From NCBI RefSeq assembly GCF_008831045.1, contig NZ_WAJS01000015.1, positions 1-64,000 of the forward strand: DNA of 64,000 bases, read 5' to 3'. Below, one piece after another: positions 8,670 to 16,123 of the stretch (positions are counted from its first letter, which is position 1; every line of letters starts with the position of its first letter). The stretch comes from Adlercreutzia muris (GTDB lineage Bacteria > Actinomycetota > Coriobacteriia > Coriobacteriales > Eggerthellaceae). Both the position numbers and the translations under genes were made by a program. Below the pieces are notes generated by a model that was not told where the DNA came from, ran no database searches, and saw only the letters and a program-made list of their open reading frames with translations.

Positions 8670-9470
8670 ATGTCAGGGCATTCTAAGTGGGCAACCACCA
8701 AACATCGCAAGGCCGCGCAGGACGCTAAGCGCTCGGCTCTGTTCTCCAAGCTGGCTCGCAACATCACCGTGGCTGCCAAGGAGGGTGGCGACCCGAACCC
8801 CGACAACAACGCGTCGCTGGCCGCTGCCATCGAGAAGGCCAAGGGCTATTCCATGCCCAAGGACAAGATCAAGACCGCTATCGACAAGGCCTTCGGCTCC
8901 GGCAAGGACGCCGCCAGCTACGAGACCGTGGTCTATGAGGGCTACGGCCCGGCCGGCGTGGCCGTGCTCTGCGAGGCCCTGACCGACAACCGCAACCGCA
9001 CCGCTGCCGACGTGCGCGCGGCGTTCTCCCATTCCGGGGGCAACCTGGGCACCTCGGGTTCGGTGGCGTTCCAGTTCGACCGCAAGGGCCAGATCATCGT
9101 GTCCAAGGAAGTGGAGACCGGCGACAAGAAGAACCCGGTGGGCCCCAACGGCGCTGCGGCCGACGAAGAGGAGTTCATGCTGGCCGTGGCCGAGGCCGGC
9201 GGCGACGACTACGAGGACGCCGACGAGGAGTGGATCGTCTACACCGCGCCGAGCGACCTCATGGCCGTGGTGAAGGAGCTGGAGGCCCAGGGCATCCAGG
9301 TGAAGGGTGCTGAGATGACCATGATCGCCGGCACTCCCACCGAGGTGAGCGTGGCCGACGCGAAGAAGGTCATGCGCCTCATCGACAAGCTAGAAGAACT
9401 GGAGGATCTGCAGGCGGTGTACCACACCATGGACATCACCGACGAGATCGCCGAGGCGCTCGACGAGTAA
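8670..9470 (+). CDS. yebC: YebC/PmpR (TACO1) family protein
   Basis: 266 residues, slightly longer than the typical 240-250. The N-terminus MSGHSKWATTKHRKAAQDAKR is diagnostic of the family, as is the GYGPAGVAVLCEALTDN segment (about 90-107). Family members act as DNA-binding regulators or, as shown more recently, as ribosome-associated factors that ease translation of difficult sequences. yebC is commonly followed by ruvC-ruvA-ruvB. Here those genes lie 15 kb away, separated by an accessory island that starts just after this gene. A strong terminator follows. Confidence 0.95.
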   Translation: MSGHSKWATTKHRKAAQDAKRSALFSKLARNITVAAKEGGDPNPDNNASLAAAIEKAKGYSMPKDKIKTAIDKAFGSGKDAASYETVVYEGYGPAGVAVLCEALTDNRNRTAADVRAAFSHSGGNLGTSGSVAFQFDRKGQIIVSKEVETGDKKNPVGPNGAAADEEEFMLAVAEAGGDDYEDADEEWIVYTAPSDLMAVVKELEAQGIQVKGAEMTMIAGTPTEVSVADAKKVMRLIDKLEELEDLQAVYHTMDITDEIAEALDE

Positions 9471-9500
9471 TCGCGCAGCCTCACATAGCGTGCACCTGCA

Positions 9501-9533
9501 AGGGGCGCCGGACTCAGGCTCGGCGCCCCTTTT
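9501..9533 (+). terminator. Intrinsic terminator after yebC
   Basis: Perfect 10-bp stem (9501-9510 with 9521-9530), a 10-base loop and a short T run. Confidence 0.85.
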
Positions 9534-9565
9534 GTCATGCGGGCGGTGGCGGCGCCTCTTCTCAT

Positions 9566-9575
9566 GGGGGGGGGG
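9566..9575. repeat. Homopolymeric tract of 10 G
   Basis: Uninterrupted run of ten G residues in the yebC-SDR intergenic region. Such tracts are slippage-prone. Two similar 9-G tracts occur in the island at 14238-14246 and 16099-16107. Confidence 0.6.
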
Positions 9576-9740
9576 CTGTCAGGGGCAGCTCCCTCGTCGT
9601 GGTGCCTTTCGGGGACGCAGACGCCCCGTGCAACATTCCGGAAACATCGGGGCGGGGAAATCTGGTAGGGTAAAGGCACGTAAACGCGCGGGAGACATGC
9701 TGCCGAGCGCGGTGCCCCGCCATTCGACAAGGGAGGCTCC

Positions 9741-10541
9741 ATGGGTTTTCTCGAAGGTAAGACCGCCATCATCACCGGCGCCGGCTTCGCGGCACTGAAG
9801 GACGGCAGCGCCGGTTCCATCGGCTACGGCATCGCCACGGCCTATGCCAAGGAGGGCGCGAACCTGGTCATCACCGGCCGCAACGTGCAGAAGCTGGAGA
9901 CGGCCAAGGAGAAGCTGGAGGCCGAGTTCGGCATCCAGGTGCTCTGCGTGGCCGCCGACGTGAACGCGGGCGCCGACAACAAAGCGGTGGTGCAGAATGT
10001 GGTGGATTTGGCCATCGAGAAGTTCGGCCGCATCGACGTGCTGGTGAACAACGCTCAGGCCTCCGCTTCCGGCGTTACCCTGGCCGACCACACCACCGAC
10101 CAGTTCGATCTGGCCATCTACTCGGGCCTGTACGCCACCTTCTACTACATGCAGGCGTGCTACCCGCACTTGAAAGAGACGAAGGGCTCGGTCATCAACT
10201 TCGCCAGCGGTGCGGGGCTGTTCGGCAACTTCGGCCAGTGCGCCTACGCGGCGGCCAAGGAGGGCATCCGCGGCCTTACCCGCGTGGCCGCCACCGAGTG
10301 GGGCCCCGACGGCATCAACGTGAACGTGGTGTGCCCGCTGGCCTGGACCGCCGCCCTGGAGAACTTCCAGGAGGCCTACCCCGACGCCTTCGAGGCCAAT
10401 GTGCACATGCCTCCCATGGGCCACTACGGCAACGTGGAGACCGAGATCGGGCGCGTGGTGGTGCAGCTCGCGAACCCCGACTTCAAGTTCATGAGCGGCG
10501 AGACCCTCACCCTGGAAGGCGGCATGGGCCTGCGTCCGTAA
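9741..10541 (+). CDS. Short-chain dehydrogenase/reductase (SDR)
   Basis: 266-residue classical SDR. The nucleotide-binding region is TAIITGAGFAALKDGSAGS (a longer glycine loop than the plain TGxxxGxG), followed by VLVNNAQ. The catalytic Ser lies in INFASGAG and the Tyr-x-x-x-Lys pair in CAYAAAKEG. The C-terminus has NPDFKFMSGETLTLEGG, typical of the family. The substrate is unknown; SDRs of this organism group often act on steroids or other alcohols. The ribosome site is AGGGAGG before ATG 9741. The last 180 bases of this gene recur at 12179 and, more briefly, at 13120, making it the probable insertion point of two downstream cassettes. Confidence 0.9.
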   Translation: MGFLEGKTAIITGAGFAALKDGSAGSIGYGIATAYAKEGANLVITGRNVQKLETAKEKLEAEFGIQVLCVAADVNAGADNKAVVQNVVDLAIEKFGRIDVLVNNAQASASGVTLADHTTDQFDLAIYSGLYATFYYMQACYPHLKETKGSVINFASGAGLFGNFGQCAYAAAKEGIRGLTRVAATEWGPDGINVNVVCPLAWTAALENFQEAYPDAFEANVHMPPMGHYGNVETEIGRVVVQLANPDFKFMSGETLTLEGGMGLRP

Positions 10542-10568
10542 GCGCGCCGCGGAAAACCTGCAGCATCA

Positions 10569-10606
10569 AACCGGCCCGGAAGGTGCGAGCGCCTTCCGGG
10601 CCGGTT
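10569..10606 (+). terminator. Hairpin terminator after the SDR gene
   Basis: Perfect 15-bp stem (10569-10583 with 10592-10606) and an 8-base loop. Only GGCTTT follows, so the T run is weak. Confidence 0.65.
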
Positions 10607-10674
10607 GGCTTTGGGAGGGGCGCGTCGCCGTTGTGCGGATGTCTCGAAGGTTCAGATACTCTTCGGGAGAATTT

Positions 10675-10733
10675 CCCTTATTTCTTCCCTTATTCCCTTA
10701 TTTCTTCCCTTATTCCCTTATTTCTTCCCTTAT
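10675..10733. repeat. Three tandem copies of a 20-bp pyrimidine-rich repeat
   Basis: Unit CCCTTATTTCTTCCCTTATT repeated at 10675, 10695 and 10715 (the last one base short). It lies 30 bases before the AlbA-type gene. The composition (A+T and pyrimidine rich on one strand) is unlike the surrounding GC-rich DNA. Confidence 0.9.
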
Positions 10734-10762
10734 CTTGTATCTATGAAAAGAAAGGGGGAGTG

Positions 10763-12154
10763 GTGGAGCATTCTGTATTCGAGGACATTCTACGGCGAGG
10801 GGAATCTACGACAATCGAGTTCAAGCGTTGCGGCTCAAGGCCGGAGCGGGATTCCCTTGAAACAATTTGCTCTTTTGCCAACAGAAACGGGGGCAGCCTC
10901 TTTCTGGGCGTGACGGATAGCGGGGAAATCCAAGGCATCCCCTACCAAAATCTACTTGAGATAGAGCGCAATCTCATCAACTGCACATGCAACCCCGACT
11001 TGTTCAACATGCCGCCTAGCTTGGAGTTCGAGCAGATAGAGTACGGAGGACAGTGGGTCTTGCGCGTTTGGGTGCCTCCTACCCAGGGAGTGTACCGCTT
11101 TAAAGGACGCGTATACGATAGGCTTGCCGATGCGGATATTGTCTTGAAGGCCGATACTCAGATCGCATCCCTCTATCTGAGGAAGTACTCCATTTTTACC
11201 GAGCAGCACATCTTTCCTCATCTGCGCATCGAGGATTTGGAGCCTGGCCTTATCGACAAGTGCCGGCAGATTGCCTCATCTCGAAGACCGGGTCATCCCT
11301 GGGCCGAAATGGATGACATGGAGCTGCTGCGAAGTGCGCAGCTCTACACGAGGGATATCGAGACGGGCGCCGAAGGCCTCAATCGAGCTGCGGCGCTGCT
11401 TCTCGGGCGCCGCGAAGTGGTACTGGCGGCTTGCCCGGCTTACAAGACGGATGCGGTGTTTCGCGAGCGGCAGGCTGATCGCTATGATGACCGGGAGACC
11501 GTGAGGGATAATCTTGTGACAGCCTACGGAACGTTGCGCGATTTCTGCGCGAAGCATCTTCTCGACCCGTTCTATCTTGAAGGCGACCGGAGGGTGAGCG
11601 TGCGCGATATCGTAGTGAGGGAAATGGTGTCCAACACGCTTATCCATCGTGAGTTCACGAGCCCCTTTCCCGCAAAACTCATTATTGACGAGTCGGGGTT
11701 TCGGACCGAGAACGCGAGTCGAGCCCTCTTCGAGGGGCGCTTGACGTTGTCGGACTTCAACCCCATGCCGAAAAATCCCATCATTGCCAGCTTCTTTACG
11801 CAAATCGGCTATGCCGAAGAACTGGGAAGCGGACTGAGGAACCTGGAGAAGTACTCGAAAGCGCTTCTCGGGGCCGATCCCGTGTTGAGCGAGGGGGATG
11901 TTTTCGTAGCGCAGATTCCGCGGAAGAAGGGCTTGGCCGAGGGAGATCGGGCTTCCGGTGCATTGAAAGAGAATACGCGACTTGCGGTTCTTGCTCTCTT
12001 GGAAGAAAGAGGGGCGCTCTCGGCGGGTGATGTGGCCGCTGAGTTGCACATTACGTCGAAAACTGCAGCGAAGTACCTGAAGGGCCTCGCTTCGGATGGG
12101 CTTGCGGAGACTGATGGAAATGTGAGGACACGGCGATACTTCTGGGCCGGGTAG
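10763..12154 (+). CDS. AlbA_2/Schlafen-type ATP-binding protein with C-terminal winged helix
   Basis: About 463 residues. The N-terminal AlbA_2 (Schlafen-like) domain contains STTIEFKRCG, SFANRNGGSLFLGVTDSG and IQGIP. A GHKL-like ATP-binding segment follows, with VREMVSNTLIHREF as its N-box. The C-terminal 70 residues (NTRLAVLALLEERGALSAGD onward) form a winged helix. Such proteins are annotated as transcriptional regulators and are frequent in defence islands. The start is taken as GTG 10763 (GTG 10760 is possible) after AAAGGGGGAG; the open frame upstream is only the SDR shadow. GC content is visibly lower than in its neighbours and the gene is bounded by SDR 3'-end copies, so it was probably acquired. 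Confidence 0.8.
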   Translation: MEHSVFEDILRRGESTTIEFKRCGSRPERDSLETICSFANRNGGSLFLGVTDSGEIQGIPYQNLLEIERNLINCTCNPDLFNMPPSLEFEQIEYGGQWVLRVWVPPTQGVYRFKGRVYDRLADADIVLKADTQIASLYLRKYSIFTEQHIFPHLRIEDLEPGLIDKCRQIASSRRPGHPWAEMDDMELLRSAQLYTRDIETGAEGLNRAAALLLGRREVVLAACPAYKTDAVFRERQADRYDDRETVRDNLVTAYGTLRDFCAKHLLDPFYLEGDRRVSVRDIVVREMVSNTLIHREFTSPFPAKLIIDESGFRTENASRALFEGRLTLSDFNPMPKNPIIASFFTQIGYAEELGSGLRNLEKYSKALLGADPVLSEGDVFVAQIPRKKGLAEGDRASGALKENTRLAVLALLEERGALSAGDVAAELHITSKTAAKYLKGLASDGLAETDGNVRTRRYFWAG

Positions 12155-12178
12155 CTTGGCAACGCCGCAAGGGGGCTG

Positions 12179-12389
12179 GGAGAACTTCCAGGAGGCCTAC
12201 CCCGACGCCTTCGAGGCCAACGTGCACATGCCTCCCATGGGCCACTACGGCAACGTGGAGACCGAGATCGGGCGCGTGGTGGTGCAGCTTGCCAACCCCG
12301 ACTTCAAGTTCATGAGCGGCGAGACTCTCACCCCGGAAGGCGGCATGGGCCTGCGCCTGTAAGTACGCCGCGGAGAACCTTGCAGCATC
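12179..12389 (+). pseudogene. Second copy of the SDR gene 3' end (fragment)
   Basis: Bases 12179-12362 repeat 10358-10541, the last 60 codons and stop of the SDR gene, with only a handful of substitutions. The similarity continues about 27 bases beyond the stop. There is no start or N-terminal domain, so it is not a working dehydrogenase. It begins 24 bases after the AlbA-type gene and ends before the antitoxin repeats. The substitutions (for example TTGCC for TCGCG) show it is a diverged allele, not a fresh copy. Confidence 0.9.
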
Positions 12390-12426
12390 TTTCCGTGGAA
12401 TGCTGCGACGGTTTTCGGAAACACCC

Positions 12427-12455
12427 TTGATTTCTCGCTTGTATTACAGCACACT
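12427..12455 (+). promoter_or_regulatory. Candidate promoter for the type III antitoxin RNA
   Basis: TTGATT at 12427-12432, then 17 bases, then CACACT at 12450-12455. The -10 is weak, but the position is right for transcription into the repeats that begin at 12463. Confidence 0.3.
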
Positions 12456-12462
12456 AGCGTCA

Positions 12463-12573
12463 TTCAAGGTGTTCCGCCACCGATAAGAGCGGCTGGTTTA
12501 TTCAAGGTGTTCCGCCACCGATAAGAGCGGCTGGTTTATGCAAGGTGTTCCGCCACCGATAAGAGCGGCTGGT
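12463..12573 (+). ncRNA. Type III antitoxin RNA: three 38-bp tandem repeats (ToxI-like)
   Basis: Units start at 12463, 12501 and 12539, are 38 bp each and nearly identical; the last is cut three bases short. Each unit has GGTG, then CCGC, then CACC, then GCGG in that order, so GGTG pairs with CACC and CCGC pairs with GCGG in an interleaved way. This is an H-type pseudoknot, the fold of the repeats in known type III antitoxins. A hairpin follows and then a ToxN/AbiQ-like gene: the full type III layout. By analogy the toxin processes the precursor into single-repeat pseudoknots that inhibit it in a cyclic complex. Confidence 0.85.
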
Positions 12574-12574
12574 A

Positions 12575-12610
12575 AGCAGAGCGGTTCGGCTTCGGTCGGG
12601 CCGCTCGCTT
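12575..12610 (+). terminator. Hairpin between antitoxin repeats and toxin gene
   Basis: AAGC-A-GAGCGG (12574-12584) pairs with CCGCTCGCTT (12601-12610) with one bulged A. It sits where type III systems carry an attenuating terminator that keeps RNA antitoxin in excess over toxin mRNA. Confidence 0.65.
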
Positions 12611-12632
12611 GGTACAGGGGGAAGGGGCTGGC

Positions 12633-13118
12633 ATGAAGGAGATGAACTTCTATACGGTTGATCCGGACTACATCGAGGCGCTGCAGGCCGTCGATCCGAA
12701 AGTGCCGAACATCAAATACGAGACGCACGACAAGTTCGCCTGCGGTGTGCTCTTCGAAATTGCGGGCCATGAGTACTTCGCGCCCATATCTTCGTTTAAG
12801 CGCCAGCAGAAGACGAACTTCATCATCAAGAATTCCAAAGGCAAGCTGGTGGGGTGCGTGCGGTTTAGCTTCATGTTTCCCATCCCGAAGGGTCTCCAGG
12901 TGATTAAGGACTTCTCGGCAGAAGATCCGAAGCGCAAGCGACTGCTGATCGAAGAGCTAGCATACTGCAACAAGCATGCGCGACGGATTAAATCCAAGGC
13001 GCTCCACGTGTACCGCACCGCCACGTCTGGAGAGGACGCGCAGATGGCCGCGGTTTGCTGCGATTTCAAGGCTCTAGAGCGCTACGTGCGCGAGCGTTAC
13101 GGAGACGATCGCGGCTAG
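12633..13118 (+). CDS. Type III toxin-antitoxin endoribonuclease, ToxN/AbiQ family
   Basis: Predicted 161 residues, the normal ToxN/AbiQ size. The match runs along the whole chain: FYTVDPDYIEALQAVDPKVP at the N-terminus, then CGVLFEIAGHEYFAPISSFK, where the S-S-x-K group corresponds to the catalytic (T/S)-S-x-K of ToxN, then FMFPIPKG and a C-terminal AVCCDFKALE. ToxN cleaves cellular and phage mRNA and is held inactive by its RNA antitoxin, giving abortive phage defence. The start is ATG 12633 after GGGGGAAGGGG; GTG 12609 would lie in the terminator hairpin. The gene ends right at the third SDR fragment. Confidence 0.85.
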   Translation: MKEMNFYTVDPDYIEALQAVDPKVPNIKYETHDKFACGVLFEIAGHEYFAPISSFKRQQKTNFIIKNSKGKLVGCVRFSFMFPIPKGLQVIKDFSAEDPKRKRLLIEELAYCNKHARRIKSKALHVYRTATSGEDAQMAAVCCDFKALERYVRERYGDDRG

Positions 13119-13119
13119 C

Positions 13120-13210
13120 TGGTGGTGCAGCTCGCGAACCCCGACTTCAAGTTCATGAGCGGCGAGACTCTCACCCCGGAAGGCGGCATGGGCCTGCGTC
13201 TGTAAGTACG
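13120..13210 (+). pseudogene. Third copy of the SDR gene 3' end (short fragment)
   Basis: Bases 13120-13205 repeat 10456-10541 of the SDR gene, the last 28 codons and stop. It shares some substitutions with the second copy (CTCACCCCG, and TAAGTACG after the stop) but matches the first elsewhere (CTCGCGAAC). It begins within a few bases of the ToxN-like stop codon. Confidence 0.88.
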
Positions 13211-13316
13211 CTCCAGATTGGGAAATTGTTTTCTTGCGCCGCGGTGGCCGCTCGGGCCATCGGGCCGCTCTCGTGTTACACTGGCGGTGAGCATTTGGAG
13301 CGCGAGAGGAGGCGTG

Positions 13317-13688
13317 GTGGAAAACTCGGCAATACGGACGCCCGCTCACCCGGTGGGCATTTCCGATGGGCTGATAGAAGAGTTGGCCTCGGCCATTGCG
13401 GGCCGCGTGCCCGGTGTGCGCGAGCTTATTCTCTTCGGCTCTCGCGCCGACGGCACTTATTCTTCCGACAGCGACTTGGATCTTTTCGTACTCGTCGATG
13501 GGTACGAACGGGATCGTCTCCATACGACCATGGCATGCGCGGCGGCAGCTGCCGCACCGGCGCGACGCCGAGGGCTCAAGCGCGACGTGATCGCAGCGAG
13601 CGTCGGCGATTACCGACAGAGAAGAGCCATGGCGGGGTCGGTGGAGCAAGAAGTGTATCTTAAGGGCGTGACCATCTATGCAGCTTAG
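13317..13688 (+). CDS. MNT-type nucleotidyltransferase (antitoxin of a MNT-HEPN pair)
   Basis: About 123 residues with the minimal nucleotidyltransferase signature LILFGSRADGTYSSDSDLDL, that is G-S-x9-D-x-D. In MNT-HEPN toxin-antitoxin modules this enzyme AMPylates or otherwise inactivates the HEPN RNase. The start is GTG 13317 (GTG 13314 possible) after AGAGGAGG. Its stop overlaps the ATG (13678) of the expected HEPN partner, the usual coupling of these pairs; that partner carries an early stop. Confidence 0.82.
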   Translation: MENSAIRTPAHPVGISDGLIEELASAIAGRVPGVRELILFGSRADGTYSSDSDLDLFVLVDGYERDRLHTTMACAAAAAAPARRRGLKRDVIAASVGDYRQRRAMAGSVEQEVYLKGVTIYAA

Positions 13689-14094
13689 CAATGCGTAAGA
13701 GCTCGTAGCCGCTGCCGAACGTGATGCCCGCGCCTGTTCCGTTCTCATGAACTCCGATCCTGATTATCTCGGTGGCCAGGCGTCTTTCCATGCGCAACAA
13801 CGTGCCGAGAAATATGCCAAAGCAGTTGCCTTGGAGGTTCTGGGAAGCTATGGTCGCACCCATCAGATTGACGATCTTATCGAGGCTGTGGCTCAGGCGA
13901 AGGAAATTGAAGTTCCAGAGGAAATACTTGATCATGCTGCGCAGCTGTCAGCCTATGTCACCATGGCTCGTTATCCTGCGGGTTTCGAGATAAGCGCCGA
14001 GGACGCTCGCGAGGCTATCGCTTATTCCGACGAGGTGGTTGGTTTTCTCGTCGATATCGGATTCGGCAAGATTCTTGGCATGGAGGGCGAATAG
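13678..14094 (+). pseudogene. HEPN-domain protein with in-frame stop at codon 7
   Basis: Reading from ATG 13678, which overlaps the MNT stop, gives a normal HEPN N-terminus (MQLSNA, stop, ELVAAAERDARACSVL) that runs in frame into the open stretch from ATG 13747. The TAA at 13696-13698 interrupts it. The rest has FHAQQRAEKYAKAV, a RTHQIDDLIEAV segment and ARYPAGFEISAEDAREAI, typical of the HEPN family (PF05168-type). Either it is inactivated by a nonsense mutation or translation restarts at ATG 13747 to give 115 residues lacking the first helix. No ribosome site is evident before 13747. Confidence 0.75.
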
Positions 14095-14402
14095 CTTCAG
14101 AAGGCTTGCGGCTTGCTGGCGGCATTCGCCACTCGATGCGCGTTCTGCGTTCCTGTCAGCGGAAATCGTCGTGCGGTGTTGCCAACTTGTGATACACTTG
14201 CGCTCATGCTGTTAACCAAGCGCACATACACATGCCTGGGGGGGGGTCTCACCGTTAAATCGGCGTAGGCCGCCGCGCTTTAGGGCAGTAATTTCGCGGG
14301 GCAGGTTTCCGCAGCAATCACGGAGATACAACCGAATAGAGGGTAGCCACAAGACGTTTCTCGGCGCCTTGGCTCGTTGCGCGCTCAGAAGGGTGGTTTC
14401 TG
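14095..14402. other. Intergenic stretch with a 9-G tract
   Basis: About 310 bases with no recognisable gene. It holds a run of nine G at 14238-14246. No SDR fragment is found here, unlike the two preceding cassette boundaries. Confidence 0.5.
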
Positions 14403-14921
14403 GTGGATTCGATCGCTGAGTATATTCTAAACGGATTAGTTGATGTGGCTATCATTGTTGGAGCGGCCACGATAGCTGCCATCATGTTCGTTGGCGTTAC
14501 TTGTGTCTTTCAAAAAACTGGCTTGATCGCGACACGGATGGGCGGAACGTGTCTCTACGGCGCGTACGTCATTGTTTTCTTCGCAATACTTCTAGTGTGC
14601 TTTTTGTGCACGGGATCGACGTTCCTTGAAGTAAGATCGCCAGCGATACCCGTTCTCATCCTTCTTACGGCACTCGTGCTTTTGTTTGCCCGCTCGGCTT
14701 TGGAGGAGCGGGGTTTTAGCCAAAACATCGACTGTGTCATGGGGCTGATGTTTAGTGTGCTGGCGCTCGTGGCGTTTTTTGTTCCTTATCCGAAAACATT
14801 GTGCGGAGAAGTATTCAGCTTGACGTTGGAGATAAGCGCTGTCGCTTGCGGAGGCTCCTTTCTTGTGAAGAAAGCCATATATCACTTTGCCAAAAAGAAG
14901 AGTAATGAGAAAGGTAGGTAA
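14403..14921 (+). CDS. Small membrane protein of unknown function
   Basis: 172 residues starting at GTG 14403, with four strongly hydrophobic segments (about 12-35, 48-70, 80-98 and 113-130), a possible fifth near 140-155, and a basic C-terminus (HFAKKKSNEKGR). I do not recognise a family. Base composition is distinctly more A+T rich than the flanks, as for the other island genes. It ends two bases before the DGR target gene, so the two may be cotranscribed. Confidence 0.55.
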   Translation: MDSIAEYILNGLVDVAIIVGAATIAAIMFVGVTCVFQKTGLIATRMGGTCLYGAYVIVFFAILLVCFLCTGSTFLEVRSPAIPVLILLTALVLLFARSALEERGFSQNIDCVMGLMFSVLALVAFFVPYPKTLCGEVFSLTLEISAVACGGSFLVKKAIYHFAKKKSNEKGR

Positions 14922-14923
14922 GT

Positions 14924-16060
14924 ATGTTTTGTCCGAAGTGCGGGAACGAGGTTGCGGAAGGGTCGGCCTTCTGCGGGAAGTGCGGGGCGCCGGTGGGCGG
15001 CCCGGCGGCGGCCGCGGAGACGCCCGGTGCCGCGGCGGCCGGGCTGAAGCCCGCCCCCATGGGGGTGCCCGGGGTGCCGAGTCCGAAGAAGGGCGGCGCG
15101 AAGGTCGGCATCATTGCGGCTGCGGCCGTGGTCGTAGTGGTGCTCGTGGCTGGGTTCGCGACGAACTGGTTCGGGCTGGCGGGCGTGCAGCCGAAGGAGG
15201 CCGTGGACGTACCGGTGGCAAGCCAGAGCGCGAATGATGCGCCAGATGCCGACGGCCAGGACGCTGCGGGCGATCAGGGCGGCGAAGCCGCCACGGTGAA
15301 GTCGGCGGTGGAGGCCTACACGTGGGACGAGCTGGCGCAGATCTCCGATGAGATCGGCGCGGCCGGCGACGAGGCAGCGGCCATCGAGGTCGCGAAGAAG
15401 TACAACCTGTGTACGCCCGAGGGCAAGCTGGACGGCACCCAGGTGAAGCTGGTGACGCTTACCAACAACATGACGGTGCCCGTCCAGATCGTCGGCTTCG
15501 CCCACGACGACAAGACCGCCGGCGGCAAGGCCGGCATCACCTTCATGTTCGGCGATGCCATAGCCGAGGCCCCCATGAATCAGACCGACACCAACGCCGG
15601 CGGCTGGGAGGCCTCGCAGATGCGCGCCTACCTGAACGGCGACGGCATGGCGCTGCTCCCCGAGGATTTAAAGAAGGTCGTTGCTCCCGTGGACAAGCTC
15701 ACCAACAACGTGGGCGAGACCCAGGACGTGTCGGCGGTGACGACCACCTCCGACTCGCTGTGGCTGCTCTCGGCCGCGGAGCTGTGTGGGAGCATCGACT
15801 GGTACAGCGATCCCTCTTACAACGCCGTGCTCAACGCCGAGGGCTTCGAGTATCAGCTCTTTCGCGACACGGCTGTCGATTCCTCTAATGCCAACGACAT
15901 CCTCGTGAAGAACTACCAGAACTCGCCGATCTTCTGGTGGGTGCGTTCTCCGATTCCGCTCTACTCGGACCGCTTCCGGTACGTGGGCTCCGACGGCTAC
16001 CCGGGCTACTACGGCTACGCCAGCTCTTCCCGTGGCGTGGTTCCCGGCTTCTGTCTATAA
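14924..16060 (+). CDS. DGR target: zinc-ribbon, single-pass membrane protein with diversified C-terminal domain
   Basis: 378 residues. A zinc ribbon with Cys 3, 6, 17 and 20 (MFCPKCGNEVAEGSAFCGKC) is followed by an Ala/Pro/Gly linker, one membrane helix (about 61-79) and a large outer domain. The last 200 residues resemble the DUF6273 type: GGWEASQMRAYLNGDG, LWLLSAAELCGS and WWVRSP. Residues 334-377 are encoded by the variable repeat; they are rich in Tyr, Gly and Ser and end in GVVPGFC, with one more residue before the stop. The diversified codons sit at the extreme C-terminus, as in other DGR targets where they form the ligand-binding face of a C-type-lectin fold. The predicted topology is zinc ribbon inside, variable domain outside. 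Confidence 0.85.
   Translation: MFCPKCGNEVAEGSAFCGKCGAPVGGPAAAAETPGAAAAGLKPAPMGVPGVPSPKKGGAKVGIIAAAAVVVVVLVAGFATNWFGLAGVQPKEAVDVPVASQSANDAPDADGQDAAGDQGGEAATVKSAVEAYTWDELAQISDEIGAAGDEAAAIEVAKKYNLCTPEGKLDGTQVKLVTLTNNMTVPVQIVGFAHDDKTAGGKAGITFMFGDAIAEAPMNQTDTNAGGWEASQMRAYLNGDGMALLPEDLKKVVAPVDKLTNNVGETQDVSAVTTTSDSLWLLSAAELCGSIDWYSDPSYNAVLNAEGFEYQLFRDTAVDSSNANDILVKNYQNSPIFWWVRSPIPLYSDRFRYVGSDGYPGYYGYASSSRGVVPGFCL
15923..16054 (+). repeat. DGR variable repeat (VR)
   Basis: 132 bp (44 codons) at the end of the target gene, aligning without gaps to the template repeat at 16657-16788. There are 26 differences, all at positions where the template has A: 12 are A to T and the rest A to G or C. The final 20 bases differ only by one A to C, consistent with the initiation-of-mutagenic-homology end. 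Confidence 0.95.
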
Positions 16061-16078
16061 ACCATCCTGCAATCTAAA

Positions 16079-16103
16079 CCCCCATGCCTATATGGCATGG
16101 GGG
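16079..16103. promoter_or_regulatory. Hairpin 25 bp downstream of the VR
   Basis: Perfect 10-bp inverted repeat (16079-16088 with 16094-16103) and a TATAT loop, embedded in a run of nine G. It is placed like the hairpin/cruciform that other DGRs need just after the VR for efficient homing. It could instead terminate target-gene transcription, though no T run follows. Confidence 0.6.
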
Positions 16104-16123
16104 GGGGACGGAAAGGGCTTGCG

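Noticed and set aside
12156-12362. Small stand-alone gene of 68 codons
   Set aside because: All but the first few codons are the SDR 3' end; it has no fold of its own.
12463-12573. CRISPR array
   Set aside because: The 38-bp units are directly adjacent with no spacers, and the pseudoknot pattern plus ToxN-like gene explain them as a type III antitoxin.
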